Source: CAYPOY01 sp964412395
GTDB lineage: Bacteria > Chloroflexota > Anaerolineae > B4-G1
Length of the DNA stretch: 5,264 nucleotides
Direction of reading: 5' to 3'
Assembly: GCA_964412395.1 (NCBI GenBank)
Contig: CAYPOY010000354.1
Coordinates: 1 to 5,264 of the forward strand
The notes below the pieces were generated by a model. The model did no database searches. It saw only the letters and a list, made by a program, of their open reading frames with translations, and was not told the origin of the DNA. The position numbers and the translations under genes are program-made. Below, piece by piece: positions 1 through 4,396 of the stretch (position 1 is the first letter of the stretch; every line of letters starts with the position of its first letter).

Positions 1-55
1 TTCCGCCTGGCTGTGCTCGTTGTACACGGCTAGCCCATGAATTCAAGGAGACCCT

Positions 56-112
56 AAATTCTTCCATCGTCGCCTGCCCCGGCTGGCTGATGCCCTCGCG
101 CTTGAGAATCTT
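56..112 (-). pseudogene. 3'-end fragment of a sugar-transferase gene
   Basis: Read on the minus strand this encodes KILKREGISQPGQATMEEF. It is the same C-terminal segment that ends the larger sugar transferase at 577-1196, which has KILKREGINQPGQATMEEF. At the DNA level, 56-112 aligns with 601-657 with about 51 of 57 bases identical, in the same orientation. Identity stops abruptly on both sides: upstream codons do not resemble the transferase, and downstream the frame stays open to the window edge with an unrelated tail. It is therefore a detached 3' scrap, not a gene. Together with 601-657 it makes direct repeats that bracket the first toxin-antitoxin locus. I see nothing else recognisable in 1-55 or 113-159. 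Confidence 0.75.
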
Positions 113-159
113 GCACGCCGTTGGGCCAGTAAACTGCGGGGCAGGCCGCTGTGGCAACC

Positions 160-318
160 CTACCAAATGACTTTTACCGGATATCGCGCGATCTGCGGGT
201 CGGCACTCAGGAACAGCTCGTTGCTGCCGTCACCGATGATCTCCCCCACACGCGCGGACAACTGTGGACGGTCGGTGATCCACCACAAGAAGGTATGGGT
301 ATCCAGAAGCGCTCTCAT
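160..318 (-). pseudogene. VapC-type PIN toxin with internal deletion (52 codons left)
   Basis: The ATG at 318 overlaps the antitoxin stop by 4 nt (ATGA), the usual arrangement of Phd/VapC operons. The product begins MRALLDTHTFLWWITDRPQL, a typical PIN-domain start with the first metal-binding aspartate (D6) and the FLWW motif. It continues normally to about residue 39 (NELFLSA), then jumps to DPQIARYPVKVIW, which is the usual C-terminal end of the same family after the 'TAD' motif. PIN proteins of this type normally have about 125-130 residues, so roughly 75 residues are missing, including the central 'DPFDR' acidic region. The join at about 202-204 preserves the reading frame and falls at a GCC that could be shared by both sides. 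Family knowledge: PIN domains are Mg-dependent RNases. With the central acidic residues gone, this copy should be inactive (inference). Confidence 0.8.
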
Positions 319-551
319 TGCTCAAACGCATCCAGCACAGCGGTAGGTAGCGGCGCGTCAAAGTCCGGATGGATGACCACCTGTCCGGCCGCACTGCCGG
401 GCCGGCGGCGCACTGGCGACTTTAGCACCGGTACTATACGCGCCACCGGCTGTCCGCCTTGCGAGATAATCACTTCCTCCCCCTGGCTAACTCGCACCAA
501 CAGCCCCGAAAAATCGGCTTGCGCTTCGTGAACAGTCATAGTCACGCACAT
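315..551 (-). CDS. Phd/YefM-family antitoxin, intact (78 aa)
   Basis: This is a small antitoxin of the Phd/YefM type, which in this family binds the PIN toxin through a C-terminal peptide and represses its own operon as a DNA-binding dimer. The N-terminal fold is recognisable: TVHEAQADFSGLLVRVSQGE followed by EVIISQGGQPVARIVPV, ending near residue 42. A basic linker and an acidic/hydrophobic tail (HPDFDAPLPTAVLDAFEQ) follow, the expected toxin-wrapping part. I chose the ATG at 551 because AAGGAGG (566-560) lies 8 nt upstream; the ATG at 539 is an alternative in the same frame. It starts 25 nt after the stop of the sugar transferase (577), with no promoter in the gap, so it is probably read from upstream. 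Its partner toxin at 160-318 is internally deleted, leaving an antitoxin without a working cognate toxin. Length and frame are normal. Confidence 0.85.
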   Translation of the reverse strand: MCVTMTVHEAQADFSGLLVRVSQGEEVIISQGGQPVARIVPVLKSPVRRRPGSAAGQVVIHPDFDAPLPTAVLDAFEQ

Positions 552-576
552 CTGAGCCACCTCCTTCAACACCATT

Positions 577-1196
577 TTACACGCGCCCGGCGTTGCCCGC
601 AAACTCCTCCATCGTCGCCTGCCCCGGCTGGTTGATGCCCTCACGCTTCAGTATCTTCCAAACTGTCAGGGCAATGATCTTGAGGTCCAGCCAAAGCGAC
701 CGATGATCCACGTGCCACACATCCAGTGCGAACTTGCTCTCCCAGGTGATGGCGTTGCGCCCATTGACCTGCGCCCAGCCGGTGATGCCGGGCTTGATCT
801 CGTGGCGGCGCATCTGCTCCGGCGTGTAGCGACCCAGGTATTGCATCAACAAGGGACGCGGTCCCACCAGACTAATATTGCCCTTCAGCACGTTTAGGAG
901 TTCCGGCAACTCGTCCAGGCTGGTGCTGCGCAGGAAGCGCCCATAAGGTGTCAGACGCTCGGCGTCGGGCAGCAGGCTGCTCTCGGCGTCGCGGGCCTCG
1001 GTCATGGTGCGGAATTTGTAGATGGTGAAAGGCTGACCATGCAGGCCGGGGCGTTGCTGGCGAAAGAGCACCGGCGCGCCGAGTTAAGGCGCACGAGCAG
1101 CGCGGTAATCAGCAGAGCCGGCGCAAGCAAGAACAAGGCCGGCAAAGTCACCGCCAGGTCGAAGAGACGTTTAAGGTTGGCCGAGTACAGTTGGCT
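577..1196 (-). pseudogene. PglC/WcaJ-type sugar-1-phosphate transferase, frameshifted
   Basis: This is a bacterial sugar transferase, a small monotopic phosphoglycosyl transferase that moves a sugar-1-phosphate from a nucleotide sugar to polyprenyl phosphate, the first step of exopolysaccharide or glycan assembly at the inner membrane. An N-terminal hydrophobic helix follows a basic patch (LKRLFDLAVTLPALFLLAP, from about 1160 downward). Next come VLFRQQRPGLHG, YKFRTM, the catalytic DE dyad in SLDELPELLNVLKG, SLVGPRP, and the PglC-like block RHEIKPGITGWAQVNGRN with WHVDHRSLWLDLKI. The C-terminus (EEFAGNAGRV) looks complete. The two parts are in different frames: after VRLN (about 1083-1085) one base is missing before GAPVLF. 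Without the shift the protein would be about 200 residues, normal for PglC. There is no good start codon; the frame is bounded by a TAG at 1199-1197 and only a CTG (1190) follows it. The shift could be a sequencing error, but the absent start argues for real decay. Confidence 0.82.
601..657 (-). repeat. Direct repeat partner of 56-112
   Basis: This is the end of the sugar-transferase coding sequence that recurs at 56-112 in the same orientation with about six mismatches in 57 bp. The two copies flank the first toxin-antitoxin locus, about 490 bp apart. The divergence argues against a recent target-site duplication. It fits either an old duplication of the transferase 3' end or the tail of a second, lost transferase gene. 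Confidence 0.65.
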
Positions 1197-1253
1197 CTAC
1201 CTGCATTTTACCCCTGGTGTCCATTGCCCATACTTTCTGATCTCAGTTTTCGC

Positions 1254-1322
1254 TCAGACCAAAACCGTGTAAACATCAAACTCGGTCACCCGTCGCCAGT
1301 CGCTATCTAACGTGGCGACAGA
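1254..1322 (-). pseudogene. C-terminal relic of a second PIN (VapC-type) toxin
   Basis: Directly after the antitoxin stop codon (1325-1323), and in the same frame, the minus strand encodes SVATLDSDWRRVTEFDVYTV and then LV and a stop. This is the ordinary end of a PIN toxin: the TLDSDW segment corresponds to the last acidic motif, followed by the final strand (DVYTVL). Only 22 codons remain. The start codon, the first acidic motif and the whole middle, around 100 residues in a typical family member, are gone. The position right behind an antitoxin is where the toxin should begin, so the missing part was deleted with the break almost exactly at the antitoxin stop. Confidence 0.7.
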
Positions 1323-1651
1323 TCAGACGACCTGTTGCATTTCCACCCAAAACGGATCATCGTCGGGAGGCAGCCCGTCGAAAAGCGCGGCCAGGCCATC
1401 CACCGGGTCGCCAAGACGCTGCTCAAGACGGCGCGCCCTGGCCACAACGCCTCCTGGCGTTGGCGCAGCGCCGGTGACAAGGGGTACCCAGACACGCCAG
1501 ACTGTAAGCGCCGATACTCCTCAATGCCGATAAGCACCGCCACCGGCTCGCCACGGCGTCTCAGGATATAACGTTTGCCACTATACTTGACTTGCCCCAC
1601 CAACTCGGCCAGCTTGCTCTTGGCCTCAACCATGCTCACAAAGCGATCCAT
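1323..1651 (-). pseudogene. Phd/YefM-family antitoxin, one frameshift
   Basis: The N-terminal domain reads MDRFVSMVEAKSKLAELVGQ, then VKYSGKRYILRRRGEPVAVL and IGIEEYRRLQ, a clear Phd/YefM DNA-binding and dimerisation fold. At QEALW (about 1440-1443) one base is missing: restoring a G in the TGG-GCC context continues into ARARRLEQRLGDPVDGLAAL and FDGLPPDDDPFWVEMQQVV, an acidic toxin-binding tail ending at 1323. The restored length is 109 residues. Without correction the frame runs on in nonsense to 1307. I prefer the ATG at 1651, which leaves a leader of about 20 nt from the promoter at 1680-1708; the GTG at 1663 would sit only about 10 nt from the predicted transcript start. The possible ribosome site is weak (GGGGG about 5 nt upstream). 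A single-base error is a possible alternative to true decay. The cognate toxin is reduced to a 22-codon relic downstream. Confidence 0.78.
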
Positions 1652-2141
1652 TTGAACCCCCACAGGTCAGAATGACCACATTATACTCCTGGGGTGATGA
1701 TCGGTCAAACGCTGTCCTTTCCTTCCTGGGGACAACATTACACGACCTAGCGAAATAACGCCAGAACGTCCGCCTGTCCAGATAAGCCAGATCAATCGCC
1801 AGCTTTTCTGGCATTACCCTGTTGACGTACACATCATCCAGGTCACTCTGAGACAAAATCACCTCTTCGTGGCGGTACTTGACCGAGGCCATACTGGTAA
1901 TGCCAGGCCGCACGCTCAACACGCGGCGCTGCTCTGGCGTGTACAGAGCCACGTAGCGCGGATCTTCCGGTCGGGGACCGACCAGGCTCATCTCACCCCG
2001 TACCACGTTGATTAACTGAGGCAACTCGTCCAGCTTGGTGCGTCGCAGTACTTTCCCCACACATGTAATCCGGGGGTCGCCCGCCGCGATGTCGGCGCCG
2101 GTCAGGTCGGGTGAGGACATGGGAATTACGTAACCAGACAA
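1626..2141 (-). CDS. Chimeric ORF: DegT aminotransferase start fused to a truncated sugar transferase (171 aa)
   Basis: Residues 1-20 (MSGYVIPMSSPDLTGADIAA) match the start of a DegT/DnrJ/EryC1-type aminotransferase, as shown by the parallel copy at 3589 (MTTRQIPMSSPDLTGADIAA, same spacing from a TTG start). From residue 21 the protein is a sugar transferase of the undecaprenyl-phosphate type: GDPRITCVGKVLRR, TKLDELPQLINVVRGEMSLV with the catalytic D38-E39, GPRPEDPRYVALYTPEQ, VRPGITSMASVKYRHEE, and AIDLAYLDRRTFW to about residue 127. The transferase's N-terminal membrane helix and the FRQ/YKFRTM region are absent. After residue 127 the sequence no longer looks like the family and runs to 1626 through the promoter and start of the second antitoxin, so its 3' end is lost as well. 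The TTG start at 2141 has AGGAG (2154-2150) 8 nt upstream. The frame is open, so it may be expressed, but lacking the membrane anchor and part of the active-site region it is unlikely to be a working transferase (inference). Confidence 0.78.
   Translation of the reverse strand: MSGYVIPMSSPDLTGADIAAGDPRITCVGKVLRRTKLDELPQLINVVRGEMSLVGPRPEDPRYVALYTPEQRRVLSVRPGITSMASVKYRHEEVILSQSDLDDVYVNRVMPEKLAIDLAYLDRRTFWRYFARSCNVVPRKERTAFDRSSPQEYNVVILTCGGSNGSLCEHG
1680..1708 (-). promoter_or_regulatory. Sigma-70-type promoter of the second antitoxin
   Basis: On the minus strand TTGACC (1708-1703) is followed after exactly 17 bp by TATAAT (1685-1680). That is 5 of 6 and 6 of 6 bases of the housekeeping consensus at ideal spacing. 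The predicted transcript start near 1673 gives a leader of about 20 nt to the antitoxin ATG at 1651. It lies inside the read-through tail of the chimeric transferase ORF, which shows that tail is not native coding sequence. Confidence 0.75.
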
Positions 2142-2174
2142 TACTCGTTCTCCTCTCGTGATTACTGCTATTCA

Positions 2175-2215
2175 ATGCTACATCTATGCTACATCTATGC
2201 TACGTCTATGCTACA
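2175..2215. repeat. 11-bp tandem repeat, about 3.7 copies
   Basis: The unit is atgctacatct on the plus strand (AGATGTAGCAT on the minus). There are three full units at 2175-2185, 2186-2196 and 2197-2207, the last with one change (acgtct), then a partial copy atgctaca to 2215. The array sits between the AlbA-type pseudogene and the chimeric transferase ORF, and the stop codon of the former (2213-2211) lies inside the partial unit. On the minus strand each unit carries TAG. Because 11 is not a multiple of three, the array closes all three frames. The period is close to one DNA helical turn. Confidence 0.85.
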
Positions 2216-2679
2216 ACCTGGCAAGCCTATAGCGCGTGTAGCGCCCTGTTCCATCTCTCACCAATTCACCCCTTTCGACCAGGCGGCTCAATTGTCGCCA
2301 CGCCGTTTGGCGGTCCACCCCCATCAATTGCCGGTAGTCGCGATTGGTGATCCAGCCATAGTCACGCAGATACCGTCGCAGCCTGTCCTCGGCCGGGATC
2401 GCCGGCCCAACCTCTGGTTTTATAGGCACGTTCTTCAAGACCACGGTAAAGCTATAGTCGGGCTCGCTGAACTCTGGCGAGGGCAGGCCCGATCTTTCTT
2501 TTCATTTCGGCGATCATGCGGTCAATCCCCTCACCAATATCCTTCATGTATCCAAACTCGATGAGGGCACGCACAATGTGAGGGTTGCGAGAGAAGCGTT
2601 CCTGTACCAGGTTGTCCAGCCGCACGTGACCAGGCAATCTCCCAGGGCTTTCTACCTCCAGCCGGTCGTCGAACATCCG

Positions 2680-2702
2680 CATAGTTCGACAGGCTCACTA
2701 CA
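2680..2702. repeat. 23-nt dispersed repeat insertion, copy 2
   Basis: The core ttcgacaggctca (2685-2697) is identical to the core at 3225-3237. It lies between the codons for KAIQA and RMFDD of the AlbA-type gene, where 23 extra bases shift the frame; the relic frame reads ACSEPVEL. The bases either side of the core are complementary (TAG at 2682-2684, CTA at 2698-2700). This resembles the widespread short elements that appear in metagenomic proteins as CPEPVEG or PSTGSG-like inserts (from memory). Confidence 0.75.
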
Positions 2703-3219
2703 AGCCTGGATGGCTTTGCCGGTGATGCTATAGTCCCGATGGGCGACTGCATTGACGATAGCCTCCTGCCAGGCGAAAGATGGATACTCCGGTGCGCTAA
2801 GGAAGAGGCCATCCGGGCCGAGACGACTGTACTCCCGCACGTGCATCCCTACTACCTCAATGGCTCTTTGGATGAGATGCGGCAGGGACGCTTCTTCGAC
2901 AGCCTTCACTTCATAAGATGCCTGTCCTTTGGCGTAGGCCAGGCGCAGGATGTCGTTTACTCCCAACCGCTGGTTCTTTCGTCCCACACACGCAGGTAGA
3001 CAGTTTTGCGTGTGGTTTCGTGTACCTGGGTGCTGTAAGCCACGTGGATGGCCAGGATGGTTTTGCCCTCAATATGGCAAAGGTGAGACTCTGAGCCTCT
3101 ACCGGCGGGACGCAATGAACATAAGGAGCCCACAGTAGTTCGTCAATGTGATTTTCGCAGCCTGTAATCCCGGAAATGCTGCCGTCGTCTTCAACCCCAA
3201 TCAGCACAGTGCCGCCGTC

Positions 3220-3242
3220 AGCCCTTCGACAGGCTCAGGACA
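3220..3242. repeat. 23-nt dispersed repeat insertion, copy 1
   Basis: The core ttcgacaggctca (3225-3237) sits between FANA and DGGTVLIGV, which are contiguous in the normal AlbA_2 domain. It adds exactly 23 nt and shifts the frame. On the minus strand the insert encodes CPEPVEG; on the plus strand it reads PSTGSGQA. The bases flanking the core differ from copy 2 but again pair (CC at 3223-3224 with GG at 3238-3239). Confidence 0.8.
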
Positions 3243-3371
3243 GGCATTGGCAAAAGCCACCAGGCTCTCGGCCAGATGTTTGGGCGCCACGGCGGCACGC
3301 TTGAATTCCGCGAACTGGGATTCACCCGCCCGGATCATCCGCTGATACTCTTGCTCAGTGGGAATCATGGT

Positions 3372-3589
3372 TTATCCCAAACCCACGCCGATGGCACATA
3401 GATGCAGACCGCTGGCACCGGAATGGACGCCAATAGCATACTGCGTACCCACGTAGGATGACAAAGCCTACTCAAAGCCTCCATCTGCGGGCCGATGCTG
3501 AGGTAACGGGTCTACAACACCTGGTTGACCGCCGCGATATCGGCGCCGGTCAGGTCGGGGGAGGACATGGGAATCTGCCGTGTCGTCAA
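3372..3589 (-). pseudogene. 5' fragment of a DegT/DnrJ/EryC1-type aminotransferase gene
   Basis: The start is TTG at 3589 with GGAGGT (3603-3598) 8 nt upstream, giving MTTRQIPMSSPDLTGADIAA and VNQVL before a TAG at 3514-3512. Reading on, TRYLSIGPQME follows. After a one-base deletion (about 3474-3482) the frame continues with a second TAG (3470-3468), SSYVGTQYAIGVHSGASGLH and LCAIGVGLG. Both TAGs stand where relatives have CAG (glutamine), so each is one C-to-T change. The fragment covers roughly the first 75 residues of a PLP-dependent sugar aminotransferase of about 370-400 residues. It stops at a TAA (3374-3372) only 3 nt before the ATG of the AlbA-type gene, so most of the enzyme, including the PLP lysine, is gone. 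Intact relatives transaminate keto-sugars for polysaccharide or antibiotic sugars. A fragment of the same region is at 5021-5264, and its first 20 codons recur at 2082-2141. Confidence 0.82.
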
Positions 3590-3603
3590 TTTCTCTTACC
3601 TCC

Positions 3604-3648
3604 AATCATGCTGAAGACTTGCTGGAAAGTCTGGTTTGGTGAATGATT
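3604..3648. promoter_or_regulatory. Nested inverted repeats in the divergent gap (possible operator)
   Basis: An inner perfect stem AGACTT (3615-3620), loop GCTGGA, AAGTCT (3627-3632) sits within an outer pair AATCAT (3604-3609) and ATGATT (3643-3648). It lies between the DegT fragment on the minus strand and the promoter at 3650-3678 on the plus strand, ending just before the -35 box. Two-fold symmetry next to a promoter suggests a dimeric regulator site, possibly for self-control of the downstream gene pair. The arms are only 6 bp, so chance is possible. Confidence 0.35.
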
Positions 3649-3649
3649 C

Positions 3650-3678
3650 TTGCCCTCAAGATACGAGTATGATATAAT
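3650..3678 (+). promoter_or_regulatory. Sigma-70-type promoter of the small gene pair
   Basis: TTGCCC (3650-3655) and TATAAT (3673-3678) are separated by exactly 17 bp. The -10 box is perfect and the -35 box matches 4 of 6. The transcript would start near 3685, about 33 nt before the TTG start at 3718. Confidence 0.7.
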
Positions 3679-3717
3679 GGTTTACGTAGGAACGCAAATA
3701 ACACCAGGGAGAAGTAC

Positions 3718-4038
3718 TTGGGCGAAAAGAGCTTCGTCGTGCCCCTGGGCGAGAGCAACAGTGATCGCTACCGCCTGTATTGCGAGATTGAAAGAGGCCA
3801 GGTGATCGTCTTCAGGGTGCAATACGAAGCCTTCATGTATGACAAGTGGCGACCAATCGTTCGCTACAATACAGCGCACGGCTTCCCTCACCGCGATTTG
3901 CTCCACCCCAACCGGCCGGCAGAAAAGACGGAATACCCAGGCTGGTCCAATGCGGAGGTACTCACCGCCGGTCAGGAAGATATCAAGCGCAACTGGCAAG
4001 CCTACAGGGCACAATACGAGTGGGAGATGAGCAGATGA
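3718..4038 (+). CDS. Small conserved-looking protein of unknown function, first gene of a pair (106 aa)
   Basis: I do not know its function. The TTG start at 3718 is chosen because AGGGAG lies 6 nt upstream and the promoter at 3650-3678 is correctly placed. The protein is soluble, with no signal or membrane segment. It opens with beta-strand-like alternation (KSFVVPLGESNSDRYRLYCE, IERGQVIVFRVQYEAF), followed by a dense polar motif WRPIVRYNTAHGFPHRDLLH. Its conserved-looking His, Arg and Asp residues (HGxxHRDxLHP) would suit a nuclease or metal site (inference). The C-terminal third is a charged helix (AGQEDIKRNWQAYRAQYEWE). It overlaps the next gene by 4 nt (ATGA), so the two are translationally coupled. 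Length, motif and pairing recall small Chloroflexota/cyanobacterial families, possibly the one named DUF7718, but that name is from memory and unverified. The two-gene layout would also fit an uncharacterised toxin-antitoxin-like module. Confidence 0.75.
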   Translation: MGEKSFVVPLGESNSDRYRLYCEIERGQVIVFRVQYEAFMYDKWRPIVRYNTAHGFPHRDLLHPNRPAEKTEYPGWSNAEVLTAGQEDIKRNWQAYRAQYEWEMSR

Positions 4039-4334
4039 ACGAACTTTTTGCCATAAAGTACGACGAGTTGCTGACCGAGTTTAACCGCTATGTTATGACA
4101 CACTCGAATTTTCTGGCCGATATCCCTGACGAGGCCCTCGTCGTATTGATTGACCCGAATGATTCCGAATTCAGCCGCTACAACCTGGAACGGGTGCGAG
4201 CCTATCAGTGCAACGATGACAAACCTGACCGCCCCGTCGTCTATGTGGATGTTGGCAAGTTAGCGCCGGTGCGGTCGCGTCTGGTCGAGCCACGTGTGCT
4301 TTCGCGGTTGCCCGGCACACTGGCGGTGGCTTGA
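4035..4334 (+). CDS. Small conserved-looking protein, second gene of the pair (99 aa; DUF5647-like?)
   Basis: The ATG at 4035 overlaps the previous stop by 4 nt, with GGGAG (4022-4026) 8 nt upstream, so it is translationally coupled. The acidic N-terminal helix (NELFAIKYDELLTEFNRYVM) leads to IPDEALVVLIDPNDSEF, a helix NLERVRAY, then DRPVVYVDVGKLAPVRSRLV and a short tail. The pattern 'EF.RY...H..F...IP..A..V', then 'VVYV.V.KL.P.RSRL' is what I remember of the DUF5647 family of cyanobacteria and Chloroflexota, whose role is unknown; the assignment is tentative. No membrane segment or signal is present. It is acidic in its N-terminal half and basic near the end. Being small, acidic and coupled to a possible nuclease-like partner, it could be an antitoxin or regulatory subunit, but this is inference. 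The frame is intact, unlike most neighbours. Confidence 0.75.
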   Translation: MNELFAIKYDELLTEFNRYVMTHSNFLADIPDEALVVLIDPNDSEFSRYNLERVRAYQCNDDKPDRPVVYVDVGKLAPVRSRLVEPRVLSRLPGTLAVA

Positions 4335-4370
4335 CCGGCGATAGACGACGGATACTGGCCGGCCGTCTGC

Positions 4371-4396
4371 CTGCCCCTCTAACCTGCCCCTCTAAA
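4371..4396. repeat. 13-bp tandem duplication
   Basis: ctgcccctctaac at 4371-4383 is followed by ctgcccctctaaa at 4384-4396, one base different. It lies in the short gap between the convergent unknown pair and the DUF218 gene and overlaps that gene's last codons and stop (4394-4392). It is probably a slippage event near the 3' end. Confidence 0.6.

Larger units (their letters stand above)
2211..3368 (-). pseudogene. AlbA_2/RecG-related ATP-binding transcriptional regulator, heavily broken
   Basis: Pieces of one gene follow in order but change frame about five times. The start at ATG 3368 gives MIPTEQEYQRMIRAGESQFA then EFKRAAV, the AlbA_2 (Schlafen-like) opening. The next piece is GGTVLIGVEDDGSISGI, then EGKTILAIHVAYSTQVHETT, YLRV/GRKNQRLGVNDILRLAY, and SFAWQEAIVNAVAHRDYSI of the ATPase-like C-terminal domain (RecG-related/HATPase_c_4). 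It continues with RMFDDRLEVESPGRLP and GYMKDIGEGIDRMIAEM, and ends in a winged-helix segment (ITNRDYRQLMGVDRQTAWRQ, LVERGELVRDGTGRYTRYRL). Breaks: a 23-nt repeat insertion at 3220-3242; one base lost near 3065-3110; a two-base gain in the CA run near 2984-2991; a second 23-nt insertion near 2680-2702; and one extra base in the A/T run near 2494-2502. Family members act as nucleic-acid- or ATP-binding regulators, role mostly unknown. The two insertions alone destroy the frame, so it is a real pseudogene. A middle stretch after GQASYE may also be shortened. Confidence 0.82.

Noticed and set aside
1197..1253. Possible promoter (TAAAAT) before the first sugar transferase on the minus strand
   Set aside because: No acceptable -35 box at 16-18 bp, so support is too weak.
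2175..2215. CRISPR-like or iteron array
   Set aside because: Units are 11 bp and contiguous without spacers, and no replication protein or cas gene is present.
2890..2915. Possible third copy of the 23-nt repeat (cttcgacagccttcact)
   Set aside because: It matches the core imperfectly and lies in frame where the protein (VKAVEEAS) reads smoothly, so no insertion is demonstrated.
2739..2999. Plus-strand open frame of 86 codons
   Set aside because: It lies opposite the AlbA-type pseudogene, whose minus-strand translation has clear family motifs; this frame has none.
3846..4334. Longer plus-strand reading of the second small gene, starting upstream at 3846
   Set aside because: It overlaps the first gene in another frame; the ATG at 4035 has a ribosome site and the 4-nt overlap typical of coupled genes.
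4340..4372. Possible terminator between the convergent genes (GACGG...CCGTC, GGCCGGCC)
   Set aside because: Stem is only about 5 bp with a long loop and no T run on either strand.
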